Origin: Deltaproteobacteria bacterium
Lineage (GTDB): Bacteria; Desulfobacterota; Binatia; UBA9968; CAXXLF01
DNA: 9,634 nt
NCBI GenBank assembly: GCA_022571535.1
Contig: JACZXR010000054.1
Coordinates: forward strand, 1-9,634
Direction of reading: 5' to 3'
A program made the translations under genes and the position numbers. The notes beneath the pieces are model-generated. The model had not been told where the DNA came from, ran no database searches, and worked only from the letters and a program-made list of their open reading frames with translations. Of the stretch, positions 1 through 6,807 are shown one piece after another. The stretch's first letter is position 1, and the number at the start of each line of letters is the position of its first letter.

Positions 1-205
1 TCTTTATGCAGGAACCAAAGGATTTGTAGATCACCTGCCGCTCGGTACCCTCAAGAAGTACGAGCACGAGCTTCATGCCTTTGTCGAGGACAAGCACCCG
101 GATCTATTCGCCGAGATCATAAAAAAGGGTGAGCTAAACGACGAGCTTAGCGAAAAAATCAACAAGGTCCTGGAGGAATTCAACGCCACCTTTAATAAAC
201 AGTAA
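1..205 (+). CDS. atpA: ATP synthase F1 alpha subunit, C-terminal fragment
   Basis: The left window edge cuts this gene. The reading frame begins at base 2 and gives 67 residues before the TAA at 203-205. The visible part is the C-terminal helical domain of the F1 alpha subunit: it begins LYAGTKGFVD, continues with LKKYEHELHAF, and ends in a charged helix terminating FNATFNKQ. In F1Fo ATP synthase the alpha subunit alternates with beta in the catalytic hexamer and carries the non-catalytic nucleotide sites; those motifs lie upstream of the window. The stop codon overlaps the atpG start (TAATG), so the two genes are probably translationally coupled. Identification rests on the tail sequence plus the fixed A-G-D-C order that follows. 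Confidence 0.93.
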   Translation, partial: LYAGTKGFVDHLPLGTLKKYEHELHAFVEDKHPDLFAEIIKKGELNDELSEKINKVLEEFNATFNKQ

Positions 206-1065
206 TGGCTACCCTCAAGACGATACGGAGGCGGATCAGCTCGGTTCGAAACACACAACAGATTACCAAGGCAATGAAGATGGTGTCGGCGGCCAAACTC
301 CGCCGCGCCCAGGAAGCCGTCCTACGGGCTCGCCCCTACGCGGAGAAGATGACTGCTCTGCTAAAAAACCTGTCCGCAAGGGTTTCTGCCGAGGACCATC
401 CGCTGCTTGTTGCGCGGGAAGAGAAAAGGGCCGATCTTCTTCTGATAACGGCCGATCGCGGACTCTGCGGCGGGTACAACGCCAATCTGATTCGAACCGC
501 TGAGGGCTTCCTCCGCAGCCACACTCCCCAGGTGCAAATTAGCCTCAATATCGTCGGCCGAAAGGGGGGGAACTACTTCCAGCGCCGGAATGTAAAAACC
601 GCCGATCGGCACCTTGATGCCTGGAGTCGTTTAGCAGAGGAATTGGCCGCTGAGCTCGCCGAGAAGGTCATGCGCCGCTTTCTAGGAGCGGAGTCTGATG
701 CGGTCTATATCCTCTACAGCCGATTCCGCTCTGCCATCTCGCAGGTGCCCACCCTGAACAAGCTGATCCCACTGGCCACAGGTGAAGAGGAGGGAGAGGA
801 GCAGCCGACCGAGTACCTTTTCGAGCCCGGCGTAGAAGAACTGCTCGCCACCTTCCTACCTAAAGTTATCGAGATGGGAATCTACCGGGCACTGCTGGAA
901 GCTGCCGCCAGCGAACACGCGGCACGGATGACTGCTATGGATTCCGCCACAACCAACGCTGGTGAGATGATCGACCGGCTCACCTTACAGATGAACCGTG
1001 CCCGACAGGCCTCGATCACCAGGGAACTCCTCGAGGTGGTCTCCACCGGCGAGGCACTCAAGTGA
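205..1065 (+). CDS. atpG: ATP synthase F1 gamma subunit
   Basis: This encodes 286 residues, the usual length for bacterial gamma, the central rotor shaft that turns inside the alpha3-beta3 ring and couples proton flow to ATP synthesis at the inner face of the membrane. The N-terminal helix has the family signature: TLKTIRRRISSVRNTQQITK followed by AMKMVSAAKLRRAQ. The Rossmann-like middle contains ITADRGLCGGYN. The C-terminal helix has MTAMDSATTNAGEMI and ends ITRELLEVVSTGEALK, matching the C-terminal gamma signature. A short acidic insertion (GEEEGEEQ, about residues 193-200) lies before the final domain. The ATG shares one base with the atpA stop, so expression probably depends on coupling to atpA. 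It lies 25 bases upstream of atpD in the same operon. Confidence 0.97.
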   Translation: MATLKTIRRRISSVRNTQQITKAMKMVSAAKLRRAQEAVLRARPYAEKMTALLKNLSARVSAEDHPLLVAREEKRADLLLITADRGLCGGYNANLIRTAEGFLRSHTPQVQISLNIVGRKGGNYFQRRNVKTADRHLDAWSRLAEELAAELAEKVMRRFLGAESDAVYILYSRFRSAISQVPTLNKLIPLATGEEEGEEQPTEYLFEPGVEELLATFLPKVIEMGIYRALLEAAASEHAARMTAMDSATTNAGEMIDRLTLQMNRARQASITRELLEVVSTGEALK

Positions 1066-1090
1066 CGCACAAAAGGGAGGAATTTAAGAT

Positions 1091-2500
1091 ATGAACCTGG
1101 GAAAGATCACGCAGGTGACGGGGGCCGTTGTAGACGTAGAGTTTTCTGACGGCTCCCTGCCCTCCATTTACAACGCGCTCAAGATTACAAATGCCGCGAT
1201 CAACGACCAGGAGTGGAACCTGGTCGTTGAAGTGGCTCAGCATCTGGGCGAGAACACCGTCCGCTGCATCGCAATGGACAGCACGGACGGACTTGTTCGT
1301 GGGGGAGAGGTCATGGATACAGGCGAGGGGATTACAGTGCCCGTTGGTCAAGGGACCTTGGGACGGCTCCTGAACGTGATCGGTGAACCCGTAGATGAAG
1401 GAGAGCCGATTATCGCAGAGAAGCGATTACCTATTCATCGGCCTGCCCCTGCCTTCGTGGACCAGGAGACCAAGGTCCAGGCCTTCGAAACAGGGATCAA
1501 GGTGATTGATCTGCTCGCCCCTTACTCCCGCGGCGGCAAGGTCGGTCTCTTTGGCGGCGCCGGTGTCGGCAAAACCGTCATTCTCATGGAGTTGATCCAC
1601 AACGTTGCTTTAAAGCACGGTGGTTATTCCGTCTTCGGCGGTGTCGGGGAGAGAACGCGCGAAGGGAACGACCTCTGGCTGGAAATGAAAGAATCAGGAG
1701 TTCTCAGCAAGGCCGCTCTGGTCTATGGCCAGATGAATGAGCCCCCAGGGGCGAGGGCGCGCGTCGCCCTCTCTGCCCTCACCCTGGCGGAATATTTCCG
1801 TGATGAAGAGGGGAAAGACGTTCTGCTGTTTATCGACAACATCTTCCGTTTCACCCAGGCCAATTCGGAGGTCTCCACCCTCCTTGGCCGGATGCCATCG
1901 GCCGTAGGCTATCAGCCTACGCTCTCGACGGACCTTGGAGAACTAGAAGAAAGGATCACATCAACCCGAAAGGGATCTATCACTTCGGTCCAAGCGATTT
2001 ATGTCCCGGCAGACGATCTAACCGATCCGGCACCGGCCACTACCTTTGCCCATCTGGATGCCACAACGGTGCTCTCGCGCCAGATCGCCGAGTTGGGGAT
2101 CTACCCTGCAGTCGATCCTCTAGACTCGACCTCGCGCATCTTGGACCCGCTCGTAGTCGGTGAGGAGCACTATCAGGTGGCGAGACAGGTCCAGGTGATC
2201 CTCCAGCGGTACAAAGACCTCCAGGACATCATCGCAATTCTCGGGATGGACGAGCTGTCGGACGAGGATAAACTGGTAGTTACCAGGGCGAGAAAAATCC
2301 AGCGTTTTCTCTCTCAGCCCTTCTATGTCGCCGAGGTCTTTACCGGGACTCCAGGTGCCTATGTACAGGTGAAGGATACGATCAAGGGGTTCAAGGAGCT
2401 CGTAGAAGGCAAGCACGATGATATCCCGGAACAGGCCTTTTACATGGTCGGCACCATCGAGCAGGCAGCAGAGAAGGCAAAGAAAATGGCAGCAGAATGA
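1091..2500 (+). CDS. atpD: ATP synthase F1 beta subunit
   Basis: This encodes 469 residues, the typical length for the catalytic subunit of F1Fo ATP synthase, which makes or hydrolyses ATP in the cytoplasmic F1 head. Visible motifs, in order: N-terminal beta-barrel beginning MNLGKITQVTGAVVDVEF; Walker A GGAGVGKT at residues 155-162; GGVGERTREGND with the catalytic glutamate at E187; Walker B LLFIDN with the aspartate at D249; the alpha/beta signature PAVDPLDSTS at 339-348; and the DELSDEDK segment (DELSEED-type) in the C-terminal helical domain. All key residues appear intact. A GGGAGG at 1075-1080 sits 10 bases before the ATG, so unlike atpG it has its own strong ribosome binding site, as expected for a subunit needed in three copies per complex. 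Confidence 0.99.
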   Translation: MNLGKITQVTGAVVDVEFSDGSLPSIYNALKITNAAINDQEWNLVVEVAQHLGENTVRCIAMDSTDGLVRGGEVMDTGEGITVPVGQGTLGRLLNVIGEPVDEGEPIIAEKRLPIHRPAPAFVDQETKVQAFETGIKVIDLLAPYSRGGKVGLFGGAGVGKTVILMELIHNVALKHGGYSVFGGVGERTREGNDLWLEMKESGVLSKAALVYGQMNEPPGARARVALSALTLAEYFRDEEGKDVLLFIDNIFRFTQANSEVSTLLGRMPSAVGYQPTLSTDLGELEERITSTRKGSITSVQAIYVPADDLTDPAPATTFAHLDATTVLSRQIAELGIYPAVDPLDSTSRILDPLVVGEEHYQVARQVQVILQRYKDLQDIIAILGMDELSDEDKLVVTRARKIQRFLSQPFYVAEVFTGTPGAYVQVKDTIKGFKELVEGKHDDIPEQAFYMVGTIEQAAEKAKKMAAE

Positions 2501-2916
2501 TGGCAGAGAAAATACAATTAAGACTGGTGACACCCAGCCGGCTTCTCCTGGATGAGGTGGTGGATGAGGTAACCGCACCCGGGGTCCTAGGAGAATTCGG
2601 CGTCCTGCCCAACCACATCGCTTTTTTAGCCACACTAGAGATTGGAGAAATGAGCTACAAGCAGGGAGTCCAAAGAGTCTACCTGGCCTTAAGCGGAGGC
2701 TACGCCGAGGTGCTGGACAACGTGATGACCGTTCTGGCCAATGCCGCGGAGTTTGGGGGTGAAATAGACGTAGAACGTGCACGCGAGGCTCGGGAGAGGA
2801 CCGAAAAGAAACTGGAAGAATTAAACCGGGAGGACAAGGAATTTGCCATGACAGAGGCCGCCTTGCACCGTGCCCTGTTGAGACTCCAAATAGCCGCCAA
2901 GGCACCGCGCCATTGA
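2497..2916 (+). CDS. atpC: ATP synthase F1 epsilon subunit
   Basis: This encodes 139 residues, a normal length for epsilon, which sits at the foot of the gamma shaft and both couples F1 to Fo and restrains ATP hydrolysis. The N-terminal beta-sandwich shows LRLVTPSRLLLDEVVDEVTA and GEFGVLPNH; the C-terminal half, from about residue 88, is the charged two-helix region (VERAREARERTEKKLEELNR) that folds against gamma. The start overlaps the atpD stop in an ATGATGG context, and the second ATG at 2500 is an equally possible start, removing only one methionine. No clear rho-independent terminator follows: the 144 bases to the next gene hold only an imperfect AGGGG/CCCCT pairing without a T-run, so read-through into the MscS gene cannot be excluded. 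Confidence 0.96.
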   Translation: MMAEKIQLRLVTPSRLLLDEVVDEVTAPGVLGEFGVLPNHIAFLATLEIGEMSYKQGVQRVYLALSGGYAEVLDNVMTVLANAAEFGGEIDVERAREARERTEKKLEELNREDKEFAMTEAALHRALLRLQIAAKAPRH

Positions 2917-3046
2917 AGCACGTCAAGATACCTTCCTTAGAAGCCGCCCCCTGTTATTTCCGCTGTTGTCAACTCCGCACCTCCCCAAGAGTTCGGTCAG
3001 CCGTCTTACGTTCAGTAAAAGGGGAGGAGAAGCATAGACCACCCCT

Positions 3047-3054
3047 AAAGGAGG
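3047..3054 (+). promoter_or_regulatory. Strong Shine-Dalgarno site of the MscS-family gene
   Basis: AAAGGAGG is a near-perfect anti-Shine-Dalgarno match, 6 bases before the ATG at 3061. It fixes the start of the channel gene and suggests efficient independent translation. I could not find a convincing -35/-10 pair in the 2917-3060 gap. Confidence 0.8.
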
Positions 3055-3060
3055 AAAAAT

Positions 3061-4380
3061 ATGCCAGAAATTCTAGGTTTTAGTAGTGAGGAACAGAAAC
3101 TCCTGTTAATGATCCTGGCTGCCCCCGTCAGTTTGCTCCTTACCATGGGAATCTATATGTGGACTCGCCGATTCCTGAGAGCTTGGGCAAAACGGACAGC
3201 AACTCCCCTCGATGACCAAATCGTGGCCCTAACCGAGCACTCCCTTTTGCCTATCATGGTGCTGGGGGTAGTTTACTTTATCTTCTCCATTATCCCCTTA
3301 CCGCAGGACGTCGGGGACATAGGTAAAAGGGTCTCTCTAGCAAGTATGGTCGTCCTTGCCCTGGTGCTAGGCGCTCGGCTCTCCTTTCTATTCCTTGAGC
3401 GGCTGGGTGAGCGTTATGAAATAGCTCGGATTCTTGCCCGACGCGAGCGGACCCCTATCTGGACGGCTCTGTCCGCAATCCTCTGCTACACTTTTTTGAT
3501 CCATTTTGTGGATCCTTCGGAACCAGCCCGCCTAGTGCTGCAACCTGTCGTCAGAACCATGATGATCCTCGCGTTCGCCTGGCTCATGGTGCGCGGAGTG
3601 ACTTCAGGCACGGATCTAATACAGAAATCCTACGGGGAGCGCCTGAAGGGCATCGATGCCGCGCGTGCACGATCCTTTGAAACCGTGATCGGGATCATGC
3701 GCTATGTGGCAAATTTTGCTGTGGCGCTGATTGCGATCGGGGCTGCTCTAAGCCAGTTCGAATTTTTCAAGACACTCGCCACCTCGTTTCTGGCTTCAGC
3801 AGGAGTAGCTGGGCTAGTGATCGGCCTAGCGGCCCAACGGACACTGGGAAACCTGTTTGCCGGTGTTCAACTCGCCCGGACCCAACCGGTCCGCATTGGC
3901 GACTCGGTAGTATTCGAGGGGGGGTGGGGATGGATTGAGGAAATCTCTCTCACCTACGTGGTGATCCGCATATGGGATCTGCGTCGCCTTGTCGTGCCGA
4001 TCAATTACCTGCTGGATCGCCCGATCCAAAACTGGACCAAATCCTCTCCGGATCTAATTGGGACCGTGTACGTCTACACGGACTATCGTATTGACGTGGA
4101 AGCAGTGCGCCAAGAGCTCGGCAGAATTCTGGAGAGTACCCCACTGTGGGACCGGAAGGTACCGCCTATCTTGCAGGTTACCGACTGCAAGCAAGACACC
4201 GTCGAGTTGCGGGCGCTCTGCAGCTCCTCAGACGCTTCGATCGGGTGGAATCTGCGCTGCTACGTCCGAGAAAAACTGCTCGGCTACATCCAAAACATCA
4301 ATAACGGACAATTCCTTCCTCGGACACGAGTGGAATTTGAACACCAGCCGACTGAGGGCCTCCAACCCCAGTCGACTTGA
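3061..4380 (+). CDS. MscS-family small-conductance mechanosensitive ion channel
   Basis: This encodes 439 residues of an integral membrane channel that opens under membrane tension to release solutes during osmotic down-shock. The N-terminal half carries about five hydrophobic segments (roughly residues 14-35, 60-78, 90-114, 132-150 and 162-182). A sixth follows at about 210-234, then the pore-lining helix of the MscS core, with its glycine/alanine-rich run ASAGVAGLVIGLAAQRTLGN and LFAGVQLARTQPVRIGD. The beta domain follows (EGGWGWIEEISLTYVVIRIW, then RRLVVPINYLLDRPIQNW), and a soluble alpha/beta C-terminus ends the protein. It is longer than E. coli MscS (286 residues) because of the extra N-terminal helices, as in several larger MscS paralogues. 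The family is clear; the exact subfamily and any ion selectivity are not. It follows atpC by 144 bases on the same strand but is functionally unrelated to it. Confidence 0.92.
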   Translation: MPEILGFSSEEQKLLLMILAAPVSLLLTMGIYMWTRRFLRAWAKRTATPLDDQIVALTEHSLLPIMVLGVVYFIFSIIPLPQDVGDIGKRVSLASMVVLALVLGARLSFLFLERLGERYEIARILARRERTPIWTALSAILCYTFLIHFVDPSEPARLVLQPVVRTMMILAFAWLMVRGVTSGTDLIQKSYGERLKGIDAARARSFETVIGIMRYVANFAVALIAIGAALSQFEFFKTLATSFLASAGVAGLVIGLAAQRTLGNLFAGVQLARTQPVRIGDSVVFEGGWGWIEEISLTYVVIRIWDLRRLVVPINYLLDRPIQNWTKSSPDLIGTVYVYTDYRIDVEAVRQELGRILESTPLWDRKVPPILQVTDCKQDTVELRALCSSSDASIGWNLRCYVREKLLGYIQNINNGQFLPRTRVEFEHQPTEGLQPQST

Positions 4381-4440
4381 TCAGATAGGCGCCACACACA
4401 ATCAATCAGGTTGAACAGAGGAGCAGAGTAGAAAGGAAGT

Positions 4441-4459
4441 GGGGAAAACATCGTTCCCC
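4441..4459. other. Short inverted repeat downstream of the MscS gene
   Basis: GGGGAA and TTCCCC form a perfect 6-bp stem around a 7-base loop, 60 bases after the channel stop codon in the convergent gap. It is not followed by a T-run on either strand, so it is not a standard intrinsic terminator; it could be a weak transcriptional boundary or chance. Confidence 0.25.
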
Positions 4460-4515
4460 TTGTGGCTGAGACCTTCTAAGCGTGAGTTAGTTGGAAGAAC
4501 TCAGGAGTCCAAAGA

Positions 4516-4534
4516 GGGCAGGATCCCGATGCCC
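4516..4534 (-). terminator. Possible weak terminator of the DMT permease gene
   Basis: Reading the minus strand, GGGCA and TGCCC form a 5-bp GC-rich stem with a 9-base loop, 11 bases past the permease stop codon, followed only by CTCTTT. The position is right for a terminator but the stem is short and the T-tract poor. Confidence 0.22.
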
Positions 4535-4545
4535 CCACTGGCCTT

Positions 4546-5403
4546 CTATACCATCACCACGAGGGCTGTTCCCATCACCGTGCAGAGCGTCCCGACAACA
4601 ACCCGGGGGGTGACAGCCTCGACGTCCCTAAGGAAGATAGCAGCCAAAAGGACAGTGAAAACGGGATTGGTGCTAACGAGGGGCTCGACGATGACCAGCC
4701 TGCCGAAACTCAGGGCATAGAAGTTCGCGAGCATGCCTGCCGTGCTGGCTAGTCCTGCCGCGAAGAACCAACAGAAGCTACTGCCGGACAGCTTAAAGAC
4801 CCGGCGCCCCCCCTGCACCCGGAGCACCAGGGCGGCAAAGAGAAAGGCCGAGGTACCATTGGCCGCAGAAGCCATAAGGGGAATGTTCTCCACCAGTAAC
4901 CCGAACTTGCGCAGGTTACTGGCTATGGCAAAGGCCATGGCTGCCATCAGGGGATAAATTAGGTCGCGCTTGTCCCACCTCCTCTGCTCTGTCTGGGTCC
5001 TTGAAATAATCACCACGCCTAGGATGACAAGAGAGGTCCCGATGAAGTTCTGGAACGTCCACGTTTCACCCAGGAAGAAAACAGCAAGTATAGACGCGAT
5101 CATAGGAGCAGCATTGACCACAGGCACCGAGCGGGATACCCCGATCCGGTCGATTCCCATGTAGACAAGGATGCGCGCGGCCCCAGGAGCGAAGATTCCG
5201 CCCACAACAAAATACCAGACGGCATGGGTCAAAAAGCTCGACAGCGGGATGAAAAAAGAAACCAGGATCCACGAGATCGCTGCCGATAAGCTGATAGAGA
5301 TAAAGGAACCTGTGATGGCATTCGAAGTCGCCAGTCCCCTGCGGATCAAGACGTTGGAAATCGCAAAGGCGAGAGCGGCCTGGAGGGCAAAATACTTACC
5401 CAT
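4546..5403 (-). CDS. EamA/DMT-family membrane permease (10 TM)
   Basis: This encodes 285 residues, almost entirely hydrophobic, with two repeated five-helix halves typical of the drug/metabolite transporter superfamily, whose members export or import amino acids, nucleotide-related metabolites or other small molecules across the inner membrane. The first EamA unit (about residues 3-135) ends in the family pattern PMIASILAVFFLGE followed by a GTSLVILGVVII helix. The second (about 150-285) ends in the matching PVFTVLLAAIFLRD and GTLCTVMGTALVV, with a charged linker (RTQTEQRRWDKRD) between the halves. The substrate cannot be read from sequence. It is convergent with the MscS gene and divergent from the cupin gene, so it may share the 5404-5623 control region. 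The start is discussed under its ribosome binding site. Confidence 0.9.
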   Translation of the reverse strand: MGKYFALQAALAFAISNVLIRRGLATSNAITGSFISISLSAAISWILVSFFIPLSSFLTHAVWYFVVGGIFAPGAARILVYMGIDRIGVSRSVPVVNAAPMIASILAVFFLGETWTFQNFIGTSLVILGVVIISRTQTEQRRWDKRDLIYPLMAAMAFAIASNLRKFGLLVENIPLMASAANGTSAFLFAALVLRVQGGRRVFKLSGSSFCWFFAAGLASTAGMLANFYALSFGRLVIVEPLVSTNPVFTVLLAAIFLRDVEAVTPRVVVGTLCTVMGTALVVMV

Positions 5404-5419
5404 CCTCCACTATTCTCCT
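5404..5419 (-). promoter_or_regulatory. Unusual ribosome binding region of the DMT permease
   Basis: Read on the minus strand, a GGAGG directly abuts the ATG with no spacer, and a second AGGAG lies 11 bases upstream. Only the distal copy has usable spacing, though it is slightly long. No better in-frame start follows in the first codons, and the first helix begins immediately after MGKYF, so the ATG at 5403 is kept. Confidence 0.5.
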
Positions 5420-5474
5420 GAAGAAAAACCCGGCTTCGAGCTTGGTGTTTGAGTGATCATGGGCTTAGAGGGCA

Positions 5475-5495
5475 AACTGATGAGGAATTTCAGTT
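5475..5495. promoter_or_regulatory. Inverted repeat in the permease/cupin divergent region
   Basis: AACTGA and TCAGTT are perfect 6-bp arms separated by 9 bases, a spacing that would place both half-sites on nearly the same DNA face. It lies between two divergent genes, so an operator role is possible. No regulator is encoded nearby and no consensus is recognised. Confidence 0.25.
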
Positions 5496-5524
5496 GATAG
5501 CTCCTTTCAAGGGTTCAATGCAAG

Positions 5525-5537
5525 TGGGCAAAGCCCA
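5525..5537. promoter_or_regulatory. Compact hairpin/inverted repeat upstream of the cupin gene
   Basis: TGGGC-AAA-GCCCA is a perfect 5-bp stem with a 3-base loop. Its right arm, extended to AAGCCCAT (5531-5538), is also the exact reverse complement of ATGGGCTT at 5459-5466, giving an 8-bp inverted pair about 65 bases apart. The nesting hints at a protein-binding or alternative-pairing element, but the arms are short enough to be chance. Confidence 0.25.
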
Positions 5538-5606
5538 TTCCCGTTTAGATCTTCAAGTTGAGCCGACACCCATAATATGCTAGCGATATGTCAAGAACTT
5601 CGCTAC

Positions 5607-5615
5607 AGGAGGAGA
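5607..5615 (+). promoter_or_regulatory. Ribosome binding site that selects the cupin start
   Basis: AGGAGGAGA lies 8-11 bases before the ATG at 5624. The upstream in-frame ATG at 5588 has no purine-rich site in front of it, and reading from there would translate straight through this site. The site therefore decides in favour of 5624. Confidence 0.75.
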
Positions 5616-5623
5616 GATACCCT

Positions 5624-6760
5624 ATGGCAAAAGCACCAAAGTCAGCACGTGCCATGTGGAGCAAAGTTTTTTCTTATGATGAGTGGATGGAATCTATAGG
5701 GATACCCATTCACAAAGGCTTTTACATAGAGGACGTAAGAACTTTAGAGCTGGAATGGTGGGAGGAACGGCAATGTAAGTCCGCCTTTATTCAGCTGATG
5801 GGGCAGGAGGGGGTCAGCTCAGCTCGGGTTACGGAGATTCCTCCAGGTAAGACTCTACCCCCGATCAAGTTCGCCCTGGATGAAATCATATACGTGGCTG
5901 ACGGCCGGGGACTCACAACGGTCTGGCAGGCAGAGGGAAGACCAAAAAAGACCTTCGAATGGCAGAGCCATAGCCTGTTCCTCATCCCCCACAACTACTC
6001 TCATCAGTTGAGCAACATGCAGGGGGATAAACCTGTCCGGCTTCTTCATTATAGCTATCTTCCCCTGGCAATGTCGGCGATTCAGGAGTCGGCATTTTTC
6101 TTCAATAACCCCTATCAATCGCCAGACGTTGTGGCTGAACAAGATGGAGAGTTTTATTCCGAGGCCAAATTAGTACACCCGTCCTCCGGCGGCGACGAGC
6201 TTTTGGGGTTACGGGCTTTCTGGTATGGCAATTTTTTTCCCGACATGAGGGCCTGGGATAAACTCGATGCCAACGTCAAGAGAGGGGCAGGGGGTAAAAG
6301 TGTTTTCATTCAGTTTCCAAACTCGGAGCTGTCTGCCCACATGTCGGTCTTCGCATCACAAACCTATAAGAAGGCCCATCGACACGGCCCAGGTCGTGTT
6401 ATCATCATCCCTTCCGGTGAAGGATATTCGATTATGTGGGAAGAGGGGAAAGAGAAAATTGTTGTCCCCTGGCACGAGTGTAGCCTTTTCGTACCTCCGA
6501 ACAGGTGGTTTCATCAGCACTTCAATGCGGGGGCAAAATCGGCTAGGTATCTAGCCCTGCATCCTCCGATGCAGTTTCATGGCCACGCCGAAAAGGTCGA
6601 AGACCGGGCGAAAGACCAGATTGAATATCCCGACGAAGACCCATGGATCAGGGAGAAGTTCGTAGCGGAACTGGAAAAGAGAGGAGTCAAAAGCCTCATG
6701 CCCGACGAGGCCTATTCCAACAGGGAATACGAGTGGTCGAAGGGCATGGGAAAACAATAG
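5624..6760 (+). CDS. Two-domain cupin protein paired with EutA
   Basis: From the preferred ATG this is 378 residues; an in-frame ATG at 5588 would add 12. Two cupin barrels are visible. In the first, the motif-1 glutamate (E87) and following glycine (G94) are present, but the HxH positions are I81 and F83; motif 2 keeps P122, H127 and N131. In the second, H252 and H254 form the HxH, but the glutamate position is R258; motif 2 keeps P292, H297 and N301. Only the second barrel therefore looks able to bind a metal, with three histidines. It has no signal peptide, so is probably cytoplasmic. The C-terminal 60 residues are charged and lie outside the barrels. The eutA-like gene follows closely on the same strand, implying co-transcription. 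Some cupins near eutA genes are annotated as ethanolamine ammonia-lyase activating proteins; that is a recollection, and catalysis versus a binding role is open. Confidence 0.85.
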   Translation: MAKAPKSARAMWSKVFSYDEWMESIGIPIHKGFYIEDVRTLELEWWEERQCKSAFIQLMGQEGVSSARVTEIPPGKTLPPIKFALDEIIYVADGRGLTTVWQAEGRPKKTFEWQSHSLFLIPHNYSHQLSNMQGDKPVRLLHYSYLPLAMSAIQESAFFFNNPYQSPDVVAEQDGEFYSEAKLVHPSSGGDELLGLRAFWYGNFFPDMRAWDKLDANVKRGAGGKSVFIQFPNSELSAHMSVFASQTYKKAHRHGPGRVIIIPSGEGYSIMWEEGKEKIVVPWHECSLFVPPNRWFHQHFNAGAKSARYLALHPPMQFHGHAEKVEDRAKDQIEYPDEDPWIREKFVAELEKRGVKSLMPDEAYSNREYEWSKGMGKQ

Positions 6761-6796
6761 AGACCAGCACCTTGGACCTGTCTGAATATATCTCAC

Positions 6797-6800
6797 GAGG
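6797..6800 (+). promoter_or_regulatory. Shine-Dalgarno site supporting the EutA start at 6808
   Basis: GAGG lies 7 bases before the ATG at 6808. The longer reading frame from 6643 would overlap the cupin gene by 118 bases and has no comparable site; an internal ATG at 6886 with GAAGG upstream is the other candidate. Confidence 0.55.
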
Positions 6801-6807
6801 CAACTTC

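Noticed and set aside
2120..2926. A 268-codon minus-strand reading frame opposite atpD and atpC.
   Set aside because: It lies antisense to two unmistakable ATP synthase genes, has no ribosome site, and its translation is proline/arginine-rich low-complexity sequence resembling no family.
2917..3060. A terminator or promoter between atpC and the MscS gene.
   Set aside because: Only an imperfect AGGGG/CCCCT pairing without a T-run is present, and TTGTCA at 2966 has no matching -10 at 16-18 bases.
4439..5452. Several plus-strand reading frames (4439-4720, 4733-4957, 4970-5164, 5171-5452).
   Set aside because: They are mirror images of the hydrophobic permease gene on the minus strand and show no ribosome sites or protein-like composition.
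5588..5623. A longer cupin start at the ATG 5588.
   Set aside because: It has no Shine-Dalgarno site and would place the strong AGGAGG site inside the coding region; the ATG at 5624 fits better.
6643..6807. A 55-codon N-terminal extension of the EutA frame, overlapping the cupin gene by 118 bases.
   Set aside because: The overlap region is the conserved-looking charged C-terminus of the cupin, no ribosome site precedes 6643, and a GAGG site with correct spacing precedes 6808.
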